From Desulfotignum sp. (GTDB lineage Bacteria > Desulfobacterota > Desulfobacteria > Desulfobacterales > Desulfobacteraceae), in contig JAIPDY010000033.1 in NCBI GenBank assembly GCA_021737445.1, positions 1-19,951 on the forward strand: a DNA stretch of 19,951 nt. Reading direction: 5' to 3'. Position numbers and translations under genes: made by a program. Shown piece by piece: positions 1 to 6,221 of this stretch (position 1 is the stretch's first letter; each line of letters opens with the position of its first letter). The notes under the pieces were generated by a model, which saw nothing but the letters and a program-made list of their open reading frames with translations, was not told the DNA's origin and did not search any database.

Positions 1-93
1 ACTGATCATGCCCCACAAAAATGATCCCACTGCAGCGGCAATGATGCCCCCGGTCATCCACTGGTTGACGGTCAGAAAAACAGAATCAAGCAT
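1..93 (-). CDS. CcdA/DsbD-like membrane protein, N-terminal fragment
   Basis: Only the first 31 codons are in the window; the gene continues beyond base 1. The visible peptide ends with a hydrophobic stretch (GGIIAAAVGSFLWGMIS). The GSFLWG part resembles the first membrane helix of small CcdA-type thiol-disulfide transporters, which carry reducing equivalents from cytoplasmic thioredoxin across the membrane. An AAGGAG box at 100-105 gives a 6-base spacing to the ATG at 91-93, which is better than the ATG at 94-96 (3 bases). It lies 18 bases after a membrane-anchored thioredoxin and is the sixth gene of the arsR operon. A CcdA-like protein is the natural electron donor for the exported thioredoxins encoded just before it. 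The family call rests on a short sequence and on context. Confidence 0.55.
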   Translation of the reverse strand, partial: MLDSVFLTVNQWMTGGIIAAAVGSFLWGMIS

Positions 94-111
94 CATATGC
101 TCCTTGTCAAT

Positions 112-555
112 CTAAAAAGCGGGTTTTTCAACCCCCATGCGTGTTAACTGTTCCACAATGGCATCTTCACTCATGAATCCCTGGTGGCGGGAAACCTCTT
201 TGCCGTCAGGGTCAAAAAAAACCTGGGTGGGAATGGCCCGGACCCCGAACCGGGGGGCCTGGTCCCGGTGTTTCCATACATCGATGAACGCGATCACGGC
301 CCGGTCCCGGTAGGCTGCCTCCAGTTTTTCCAGGATCGGGGCCATCATTTTGCAGGGCACACATTCGGTGGCCCCCAGGTCGATCATGGTGACCATGCCC
401 TTTACCGGCAGGTCATTGAAATCATAGCGGACATCTGATTTTGCGGTGCCGCTCACACGGTCTGCAGGGGATTTGTCTTTAAACCGGATGTTATACAGGG
501 TGGCCACGGCAACAATGGCGATGACGATATAAACGAGGACACGGATCTGTTTCAC
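112..555 (-). CDS. Membrane-anchored thioredoxin-family protein
   Basis: A 147-residue protein with one N-terminal membrane anchor (residues about 5-21) followed by a thioredoxin fold. The active site is C65-V-P-C68 in the context GATECVPCKMMAP, and the cis-proline loop is AIPTQVFF. The CxPC-type site followed by KMM resembles periplasmic thioredoxins that reduce or exchange disulfides. The start is a GTG at 553-555 that overlaps the TGA of the upstream gene (552-554), so translation is probably coupled. It is very like the C-terminal domain of the preceding gene (GATGCVPCDMMQPILEKL against GATECVPCKMMAPILEKL), so the two look like a duplication. The likely partner is the CcdA-like protein encoded next. 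The physiological substrate is unknown. Confidence 0.85.
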   Translation of the reverse strand: MKQIRVLVYIVIAIVAVATLYNIRFKDKSPADRVSGTAKSDVRYDFNDLPVKGMVTMIDLGATECVPCKMMAPILEKLEAAYRDRAVIAFIDVWKHRDQAPRFGVRAIPTQVFFDPDGKEVSRHQGFMSEDAIVEQLTRMGVEKPAF

Positions 556-1490
556 TGCGCCGCCCCCATTTTTTTCAGCTGTTTTATCACCGCTTCTTCA
601 GGATAAAATCCCGTGTGCCGGAACACCTCCTGTCCGTTGGCATCGAAAAATGCCTGGACCGGTATGGACTGGATCCCGTACCGGCCAGCCAGTACCTGAT
701 TTTCGCGCACATGAAGAAACACGATGTTCAGGGTGTCGGGAAATTTTTTCTTCAGTTTTTCCAGGATGGGCTGCATCATGTCACAGGGAACACACCCGGT
801 GGCACCGAACTCCACCATGGTGGGTTTTCCGGACAGTCGTGCTTTATCCACAGGGTTGTCGGTCATCTTTTTGTACTGGGCATCCATCCATTTTTCATTG
901 ATGCGGATCTGGTGGCGTTGTCCCAGATCATGAATATGGGACCGGACCGCGGCCTGTTGTTTGTTCTCCAGTAAAAATTTTTTAATGCTGTCAGATACCT
1001 GATCAAAGGGCATGCCTCCGACCATCTCCTTGTTTTCATCATAAAAGGTTTTTGCTTCTTTGTCGGAAACGGTCTGATCCCCCACGTTGGACTGCAGAAA
1101 GGCGGCAACCTGTTCCCGGGTCACGGCGCTGCCGTCTGCCATGCCGCTTTTTTTCACCTCATCTTCCAGAATCAGGGTGAGGATCTCCTGTTCCGCAAGA
1201 AAGATCAGGTTGTTTTCCAACTGGCCTCTCAATCCCGGATCATGCTGATCCAGGGCCTGTGCCATCCCGTTCCGGGTCAGCACAATGCCGGTGTCGGTTT
1301 TCAGGATCAGATCATCTTCCAAAGCGGTAAGCTTTGCAGATTTGATAAACCGGTCCGACAGCAGGGGATAAAGGTCTTTCACCGTTTTTGCATGGGCGGT
1401 TTGGGCTGCTGCCAAAAGGGCTGCCAGCCCTGTAAGCAGTCCGGCCAGTGCAGTGACGGTCCATTGTTTCGTACAGATGGGTCGGGTCAT
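552..1490 (-). CDS. Exported SurA-N-like/thioredoxin fusion protein
   Basis: The 312-residue product has a signal or anchor segment (about residues 9-34, ending AQTAHA). An alpha-helical region (about 40-200) follows that resembles the N-terminal chaperone domain of SurA/PpiD-type foldases: it has VTREQVAAFL, VSDKEAKTFYDENK, then PFDQVSDSIKKFLLENKQQAAV. The parvulin isomerase domain usually inserted there is absent. The C-terminal third (about 215-312) is a thioredoxin with C233-V-P-C236 and a cis-Pro loop SIPVQAFF. The start ATG at 1488-1490 is chosen because AAGGA lies about 10 bases upstream. The ATG at 1497-1499 is possible but only 1-2 bases from that box, and the longest frame would overlap the previous gene. 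Likely role: delivering reductant or holding an exported cysteine-rich client. The substrate is not known. Confidence 0.75.
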   Translation of the reverse strand: MTRPICTKQWTVTALAGLLTGLAALLAAAQTAHAKTVKDLYPLLSDRFIKSAKLTALEDDLILKTDTGIVLTRNGMAQALDQHDPGLRGQLENNLIFLAEQEILTLILEDEVKKSGMADGSAVTREQVAAFLQSNVGDQTVSDKEAKTFYDENKEMVGGMPFDQVSDSIKKFLLENKQQAAVRSHIHDLGQRHQIRINEKWMDAQYKKMTDNPVDKARLSGKPTMVEFGATGCVPCDMMQPILEKLKKKFPDTLNIVFLHVRENQVLAGRYGIQSIPVQAFFDANGQEVFRHTGFYPEEAVIKQLKKMGAAQ

Positions 1491-1534
1491 CAGGGGCATG
1501 TCCTTAATTAAGGTTACCTGTATTTTTTTCTGCC

Positions 1535-1768
1535 TTATTGGGTCAGCCAGGATTTGACATCCTCTTTTTTGGGGATTTTGCCCACGCATTTGACATCCCC
1601 GTCAATGACCACGGCTGGGGTGCCGAAAACCCCGTATCCGGCGATATCCATAACACCGGTGACTTTTTCCACAGTGGCTTTTACCCCGGTTTCGGACACG
1701 GCTTCGGCCACAATTTTACCTGTTTGTTCGCATTTAGGGCATCCAGGGCCCAGTATTTTGATTTCCAT
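1535..1768 (-). CDS. Mini-thioredoxin (TM0996/MM1349-type redox-active disulfide protein)
   Basis: A 77-residue cytoplasmic protein of the small thioredoxin-like family often called redox-active disulfide protein 2. It opens with a beta strand MEIKILGPGCPKC carrying the active-site pair C10-P-K-C13. It has the cis-Pro loop FGTPAVVIDG and a later lone Cys (KCVGK). The length is normal for the family. An AAGGAG box seven bases before the ATG supports the start. It follows the permease gene by 38 bases and precedes the SurA-N/thioredoxin gene. In many anaerobes and archaea this small protein is found beside a DUF318 permease and an ArsR regulator, as here. The direct biochemical role is unproven; a thiol carrier for the neighbouring permease or a reductase partner is inference. 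Confidence 0.85.
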   Translation of the reverse strand: MEIKILGPGCPKCEQTGKIVAEAVSETGVKATVEKVTGVMDIAGYGVFGTPAVVIDGDVKCVGKIPKKEDVKSWLTQ

Positions 1769-1806
1769 AACACAACTCCTTGAAGTTACATTGTTTAATT
1801 TTTATT

Positions 1807-2979
1807 TTATCCGGCAAAAATACCGTAGATCATGCCGGCAATGGTTGACATCACAACGATGATGGTACAGAAGACAGCTGTTTTTTTTGCGCCCATGACG
1901 TTTGCTATGACCAGCATGTTGGGCAAAGACAGGGCAGGGCCTGCCAGCAGCAGGGCCAAAGCAGGGCCCTTGCCCATGCCGGCGCCTAGAAGCCCCTGGA
2001 GGATGGGCACTTCGGTCAGGGTGGCAAAGTACATGAACGCCCCGGCCACCGAGGCGAACAGGTTGGCCCACAGGGAGTTGCCTCCCAGCAGGGTCTGGAT
2101 GTACTGCTCAGGTATCAATGCAGAATGCCCGGGCCGGCCCAGCAGAAATCCCGCCACGATTACACCGGCGAACAGCAAAGGAAAGATCTGTTTCATGAAT
2201 CCCCAGGTGGCATCGATCCAGGACACGCATTCATCCCTGGTGAACCAGGCCTTGAGCATCCAGCCCAAAGCAATCAGAAGAATAATGGTGATATACCATT
2301 TGGCGGCAAAGATGGCCGGCCAGAGCCCGGTGGCATCCGGGGCCGGTTTGGCAAAGGCGGCAAAAATAAGGATCAGCACCATGGTCAGAATATAGATGCC
2401 GTCCTGAAAAAGGGTCCGCCCCTTGTCCTCTTCATCAGGCACATAGATCTGTCCCCCGGTTCTGGCCATGTCATCTTTTCTGAAGATCACTGACATCAAC
2501 AGGCCCGTGATGACTGCAAAAACAACGGCACCAATGGCCCGGGCAAGGCCCAGTTGCCATCCCAGGATCTTGGCGGTCATGGTGATAGCCAGGACATTGA
2601 TGGCCGGACCGGAATACAAAAATGCGGTGGCCGGGCCGATGCCCGCCCCCCGGGTGTAGATGCCGGCAAACAGCGGCAGCACTGTGCAGGAGCAGACTGC
2701 CAGGATGGTGCCGGACACCGATGCCACGGAATAGGACAGTATTTTACTGGCCTGGTTGCCGAAATATTTGAGTATCGATGCCTGGGACACGAATACGGCA
2801 ATGGCACCGGCAATGAAAAACGCCGGAATCAGGCAGGTCAATACATGTTCCCTGGCATATTCCTGGAGCATCATGAATGTCTCCAGCCCGGACTGCCGGA
2901 TCACCGGATCGGCCCAGGGGATGAAATAGGCCATGAGATACAAAGCCACAAGAATGAGCAGTTTGGTTTTTTCTTTCAT
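1807..2979 (-). CDS. DUF318/UPF0718 permease (ArsP-like)
   Basis: A 390-residue polytopic inner-membrane protein with around eight hydrophobic segments. It carries the family signature around residues 94-130: a Cys pair in AVCSCTVLPLFAG (C96, C98), then TRGAGIGPATAFLYSGPAINVLA. The second half repeats the pattern with GAGMGKGPALALLLAGPALSLPN. Members of DUF318 include ArsP, an exporter of trivalent organoarsenicals, but many relatives are uncharacterised. The gene lies 25 bases downstream of an arsR-type regulator and has an AAGGAG box about nine bases before its ATG. Context makes an arsenic or other thiophilic substrate likely; the exact substrate cannot be read from the sequence. Confidence 0.85.
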   Translation of the reverse strand: MKEKTKLLILVALYLMAYFIPWADPVIRQSGLETFMMLQEYAREHVLTCLIPAFFIAGAIAVFVSQASILKYFGNQASKILSYSVASVSGTILAVCSCTVLPLFAGIYTRGAGIGPATAFLYSGPAINVLAITMTAKILGWQLGLARAIGAVVFAVITGLLMSVIFRKDDMARTGGQIYVPDEEDKGRTLFQDGIYILTMVLILIFAAFAKPAPDATGLWPAIFAAKWYITIILLIALGWMLKAWFTRDECVSWIDATWGFMKQIFPLLFAGVIVAGFLLGRPGHSALIPEQYIQTLLGGNSLWANLFASVAGAFMYFATLTEVPILQGLLGAGMGKGPALALLLAGPALSLPNMLVIANVMGAKKTAVFCTIIVVMSTIAGMIYGIFAG

Positions 2980-3004
2980 TATTGTTAACTCCTTGATGAA
3001 ACAA

Positions 3005-3352
3005 TCAGTTTCGGTTCAAAATGGTATTACGGTCAATGGCAGGCAGTGTCTGGACCATTGTTTGCACTTCCGGATCATCTTCCAGCCAGTGGTGGAGATG
3101 GCTGATCAGGCTGGCGGCAAACGGGCTCTGGGTGCCGTCCGCCAGTTGATAGTTCACCCACAGCCCGTTTTTTTTATAGGTGATCAGGCCGGCATCCTCC
3201 AGGATTTTCAAATGTTTGCTGGTAGTGGACTGGGCTTTGTCCAGGGCGGTCTGAATTTCACACACGCACATGGTTTTGTGCTGAAGCATTTTCATGATTT
3301 TTACCCGGGCCGGATCAGACAGGGCTTTCATCACTTTGATAAATTCTTTCAT
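3005..3352 (-). CDS. arsR: ArsR-family metalloregulator with CVC arsenite-type site
   Basis: A 115-residue winged-helix repressor of the ArsR/SmtB family. The DNA-recognition helix is DKAQSTTSKHLKILEDAGLI and the wing is YKKNGLWVNYQL. Residues 28-32 read M-C-V-C-E (C29, C31) at the helix-3 position where E. coli ArsR has its ELCVCDL arsenite site; the third Cys of that site is not present. As(III) binding to this pair would release the operator. It is the first gene of the minus-strand operon leading to the permease and thioredoxins. An inverted repeat over its own -10 box predicts autoregulation, and a near-identical site precedes the DUF1573 gene. Family is certain; sensing of As(III) rather than another soft metal is inferred from the Cys pair and from the neighbouring arsenate-respiration genes. 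Confidence 0.9.
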   Translation of the reverse strand: MKEFIKVMKALSDPARVKIMKMLQHKTMCVCEIQTALDKAQSTTSKHLKILEDAGLITYKKNGLWVNYQLADGTQSPFAASLISHLHHWLEDDPEVQTMVQTLPAIDRNTILNRN

Positions 3353-3363
3353 AGCGCTGGTTC

Positions 3364-3391
3364 CTATATATCGTTAAAGAGGAATATATAG
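3364..3391. promoter_or_regulatory. ArsR operator (inverted repeat) upstream of arsR
   Basis: Perfect 8-bp arms, CTATATAT at 3364-3371 and ATATATAG at 3384-3391, are separated by 12 bp. The repeat covers the -10 box of the arsR promoter and the transcription start, the expected place for a repressor. A second copy, 23 of 28 positions identical, lies at 4257-4284. Confidence 0.75.
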
Positions 3392-3411
3392 CTGCATAGG
3401 CCGTTTGTCAA
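3383..3411 (-). promoter_or_regulatory. Sigma-70 promoter of the arsR operon
   Basis: On the minus strand a perfect -35 TTGACA (3406-3411) is followed after 17 bp by TATATT (3383-3388), five of six matches to the -10 consensus. The arsR start codon is about 30 bp downstream of the -10 box. Confidence 0.75.
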
Positions 3412-3444
3412 CATGCAAAATTAAAAATTATGGGCATTTTCACC

Positions 3445-3476
3445 AAAAAAAAACAGCAGGCGGAGCGCCTGCTGTT
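3445..3476 (-). terminator. Intrinsic terminator after the DUF1573 gene
   Basis: An 11-bp perfect stem (AACAGCAGGCG at 3452-3462 with CGCCTGCTGTT at 3466-3476, 3-base loop) is followed on the minus strand by a run of about nine T (complement of the A run 3445-3453). It lies 26 bases after the DUF1573 stop codon. A shorter A run on the other side gives only four T on the plus strand, so it is mainly a minus-strand terminator that insulates the arsR promoter. Confidence 0.85.
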
Positions 3477-3501
3477 AAAAAATGTCATTTTGCCGATTTT
3501 T

Positions 3502-4215
3502 TCAAGGATTGATATAACCGGCCACCCTGATTTTGATGGTTCTTTTGGGGACAAGGTCGGTTTCCAGTTCAATGATATCAAAGTACCGGCCCACGGTGGT
3601 TTTTTTGTTGTTAACCGTCAATATAAAATAACTGTCCGGCGGAGTTCCTTTTTTTTCAATCGTAAAATCAATATCATGGCCGTTTCTGGCCACTGCCTTG
3701 GTTATGTTGAAGTCCGGAAAAGCTGCCGGAACAATTTTCATCTCTGAGGAAATGGTCTCACCGGGTTTTCCTCTCAAGCTGATCATTTGCGGTGTGAGAC
3801 GGGCCGCCGGTCTTACCTCTCCGGACAGAGATACTGTTAAAACCTTGTAGTCAGGGTCATTGGTATGAATTTTAACCACCTCTTTGACCATTCTGCCGCC
3901 ATACCCCTGTGTTGAAAATGTTGCCTTTATTTTTCCTTCTTCCCCCGGAAGAATCAGCCGGTCGCTGGTGGGTGCGGTGCACCCTCAGCCCGATTGGATC
4001 TTGAGAATCTCTAAAGGGGCTGTCCCGGAGTTGCTTATGGTAAATTCATGAGTGATTACATCGCCTTCAACAGCCGGATCAAATTTATAGCTGGGGTCTG
4101 TAATGGTTGCGCCCGGGGTTCCCTTGGTGGACGTGGAGGAAGATGCAGTTGTGTCGGCGGATAAGGGTTGTATCCACAATAAAGTCAGTATCAGTACGAA
4201 AAGCCATTTTTTCAT
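3502..4215 (-). CDS. Secreted DUF1573 protein, probable selenoprotein (in-frame UGA)
   Basis: Reading through one TGA at 3985-3987 gives a continuous 237-residue protein. It has a signal peptide (residues 1-20, ending PLSA) and then a DUF1573 Ig-like domain with the expected pattern: HEFTISNSGTAPLEILKIQSG, the UGA (residue 77), GCTAP, LILPGEEGKIKATFSTQGYGG, and VKIHTNDPDYKVLTVSLSGEV. Family members normally have S-C-G-C-T here, so the UGA replaces the first Cys of a conserved Cys pair, giving U77-G-C79-T. The frame is intact on both sides, which argues against decay. Without recoding the gene would yield a 76-residue stub and an unsupported internal start at 3891. The start ATG has an AAAGGAG box seven bases upstream. 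A C-terminal beta-rich region (about 140-237) is of unknown role. It is preceded by an ArsR-like operator. Function is unknown; a periplasmic selenol/thiol redox or metal-binding role is inferred. Confidence 0.8.
3937..3984 (-). promoter_or_regulatory. Candidate bacterial SECIS region downstream of UGA
   Basis: The 48 bases after the UGA are rich in inverted repeats. A 6-bp stem GGGTGC/GCACCC lies at once after the UGA (3970-3984). A 4-bp stem CAGC/GCTG encloses the loop GACCG, whose first G is 22 nt after UGA (3955-3967). A 7-bp stem TTCTTCC/GGAAGAA has a GGG loop about 39 nt after UGA (3937-3953). Bacterial SECIS elements need a short apical stem with a G early in the loop, roughly 16-37 nt after UGA; the second hairpin fits that spacing best. 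Which of these competing folds binds SelB cannot be decided by eye. Confidence 0.45.
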
Positions 4216-4256
4216 TTACAACTCCTTTAATTTTAATGCCAGAAAATTAATTTTGA

Positions 4257-4284
4257 TCATATATCTTTAAAATGGAATATATAG
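4257..4284. promoter_or_regulatory. Second ArsR-like operator, upstream of the DUF1573 gene
   Basis: This 28-bp site matches the arsR operator at 23 of 28 positions, including the identical right half GGAATATATAG and the left ATATATC core. The outer two bases of the left arm differ, so the symmetry is slightly reduced. It covers the -10 box of the DUF1573 promoter with the same 3-base offset as at arsR. Confidence 0.7.
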
Positions 4285-4304
4285 ATTTAAAAATCATAGG
4301 TCAA
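4276..4304 (-). promoter_or_regulatory. Sigma-70 promoter of the DUF1573 gene
   Basis: Minus-strand TTGACC (4299-4304), 17 bp, TATATT (4276-4281). This has the same spacing and the same -10 hexamer as the arsR promoter. The start codon is about 60 bp downstream of the -10 box. Confidence 0.65.
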
Positions 4305-4344
4305 CCAATTTTATGTTTTAGATATCTGTTGGAATAAGGTATGT

Positions 4345-5160
4345 TCAGCCATCAACTATTTTACCCATCAGCTCTTTCATGATTTTGGCAGCTGTCATGG
4401 CAGTCAGCCCGGAGAGATCCTGCACGGGATTATATTCCACCAGATCAGCACCGACAATGTTCTTTGCCGTCAGGTTGTGAATCACGGCCAAGACATCCCG
4501 AATTCCAAGTCCGCCGGGCTCCCAGTGTGATACCCCCGGGGCAAAAGCCGGGTCCAGTGCATCCATGTCAAAGGAAATGTACAACGGACCGTCAAAGGAG
4601 AATTTCGGTGGTCCCTGCCAGTCTTTCATCTCATGAACTTCCACACCGAATTTTTCTGCCTGCTCTTTCTGGTGCCCGTTCATGCACCGGATGCCCACCT
4701 GGACCAGGCGGTGTATCCGGCCGGTTTCCATGATTCTGGCAAACGGGCAGGCATGGGAAAACCGGTCGTTGTCCAGCGAATCATACAGATCCGGGTGGGC
4801 ATCGAAATGCAGTATGTTCAGGTGATCATACTTTTGTGCAACAGCCTTGACAACCGGATAGGTGACAGCATGATCACCTCCCAGGCAGAACAACGGTGTG
4901 TTGTGATCCAGCAGTTCGGTCACCCTGGTCTGAATCTTTGTCAGTGGATCCGGTTCCCCTTCCAGCACCAGATCGCCTGCATCTTGAATGATGCCCTTTT
5001 GTCCCAGATCGATGCCTGATTCAGTCCATTGATTGGAAGACGGGCATGCAAATGCCGTGCGGATCTTGGGCGGTGCCAGGGCCGGGCCCTGCATATAAGA
5101 TGAATGGTCATCCCAGGGAATGCCCAGAAGGGTGATGGGTCTGAATTTCATGGTTTGCAT
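4345..5160 (-). CDS. Arginase/agmatinase-family (ureohydrolase) protein
   Basis: A 271-residue ureohydrolase, a family that uses a binuclear Mn centre to hydrolyse guanidino compounds (agmatine, arginine, guanidinobutyrate, formiminoglutamate). All metal-ligand motifs are present: GGDH (H97), H-F-D-A-H-P-D (D120, H122, D124) and S-F-D-M-D (D198, D200), plus the SHACPF His (H136). Length is slightly short compared with the usual 290-310. The ATG at 5160 has AAGGGA just upstream; Met4 is an alternative start. It is the last gene of the arr operon, 29 bases after the MoeA-like gene, an unusual place for a polyamine or arginine enzyme. Which guanidino substrate it uses cannot be decided from the sequence, so no gene symbol is given. 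Confidence 0.85.
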   Translation of the reverse strand: MQTMKFRPITLLGIPWDDHSSYMQGPALAPPKIRTAFACPSSNQWTESGIDLGQKGIIQDAGDLVLEGEPDPLTKIQTRVTELLDHNTPLFCLGGDHAVTYPVVKAVAQKYDHLNILHFDAHPDLYDSLDNDRFSHACPFARIMETGRIHRLVQVGIRCMNGHQKEQAEKFGVEVHEMKDWQGPPKFSFDGPLYISFDMDALDPAFAPGVSHWEPGGLGIRDVLAVIHNLTAKNIVGADLVEYNPVQDLSGLTAMTAAKIMKELMGKIVDG

Positions 5161-5189
5161 GATCCCTTTGTGCTGGGGTTAAATGTCAA

Positions 5190-6221
5190 TCACATGCCCT
5201 TGCCGAAGGGGCAGTGGGGGTGAACACATTCCGGACAGTCCATGCATAGACCGCCATGGCCCAAAAATGCAAGCTCTTTTTTGCCGATATGCTCTCCGGC
5301 CAGCACCCGGGGCAGTACCAGGTCCAGCACCGTGACCCGGTGGTGCAGCCCGCAGGCCGGCACCCCGATCAGCGGTGTGCCGTTGATATAGGCCACCATG
5401 AACATGGCCCCGGGCAGGGCCGCAGCCCCGTAGTGCATCTCCGTGACACCGGCCTTGAGAATGCCTTTGCGGGTCACGTCGTCCGGGTCCACGCTCATGC
5501 CCCCGCTCAAGAGAATCAGGTCGCACCCGTCAGACAAATGGGTGTCAATGGCTTTTTGAATCAGGGATTCATCATCCGGGGCAAATGTGATCCCGGACAC
5601 CGCGGATCCCAGGTCAAGAATTTTTTTTCTGAGTATCGGCGCGAACTTATCCTTTATCAGGCCGGAAAATACCTCATTGCCTGTGATCACAATGCCGGTT
5701 TTCTTTGCTTCCAGAGGGTGGACGCTGAGGATGCCCCCGTTCTGTCCGGCAATGGCGGCGGCCCGTTCAACCGGGGCCCGCTTCATCACCAGGGGGATGG
5801 CCCGGGTGGCTGCCACCTGCCGGCCTTTTTTCACCAGGGTGTGGCTGTGCAAAGAGGCGCACATCACCTCATCCACCATGTTGAAGGCGGCCAGGGCCGG
5901 CGCATCCACCCGGAGCAGGCCGTCGGTTTTGGCATACAGGCAGATTTTGCCCTCTTTCGGGTCATTGTCCCAGGTGATGCCGGGGCCGGCCAGGCTTTTG
6001 GCCAGGATGGCTGCAGCCTGGTTCTCATGTATTTCATCTTTTTCCAGGTCGATGAGATACAGGTGGTTTTTTCCCAGCTTCTGCAAATGGCAGATGTCTT
6101 GATCACACACTGTGTGGCCTTTTCTGAAAGCCGGGCCCTTGAACTCCCCGGGCCGGATTTCAGTGATGTCATGGCTGAGAACCTTGCCCACCGCATCGGT
6201 GACAGAGATTTTTTTCAACAC
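5190..6221 (-). CDS. MoeA-like molybdopterin-binding protein with C-terminal Cys cluster
   Basis: A 343-residue protein with the molybdopterin-binding (MoaB/MogA-like) fold. Visible motifs are GIVITGNEVFSG, the LILLSGGMSVDPDDVTR loop that contacts molybdopterin or Mg in MoeA, and LIGVPACGLHH. It is shorter than canonical MoeA (about 400). It ends with a Cys-rich tail, C-M-D-C-P-E-C followed by HPHC, that could bind a metal or FeS cluster. Translation starts at GTG (6219-6221) behind a full AAGGAGG, and the start overlaps the end of the FmdE-like gene by 7 bases. The role is probably molybdate insertion or handling for ArrA. The Cys tail and the difference from MoeA leave the exact step open. 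Confidence 0.8.
   Translation of the reverse strand: MLKKISVTDAVGKVLSHDITEIRPGEFKGPAFRKGHTVCDQDICHLQKLGKNHLYLIDLEKDEIHENQAAAILAKSLAGPGITWDNDPKEGKICLYAKTDGLLRVDAPALAAFNMVDEVMCASLHSHTLVKKGRQVAATRAIPLVMKRAPVERAAAIAGQNGGILSVHPLEAKKTGIVITGNEVFSGLIKDKFAPILRKKILDLGSAVSGITFAPDDESLIQKAIDTHLSDGCDLILLSGGMSVDPDDVTRKGILKAGVTEMHYGAAALPGAMFMVAYINGTPLIGVPACGLHHRVTVLDLVLPRVLAGEHIGKKELAFLGHGGLCMDCPECVHPHCPFGKGM

Noticed and set aside
3502..4215. Reading the DUF1573 region as two separate genes or as a pseudogene
   Set aside because: Both halves are in one frame, the single stop is UGA at a conserved Cys codon, the internal ATG at 3891 falls inside the conserved domain, and promoter, ribosome site and terminator are all intact.
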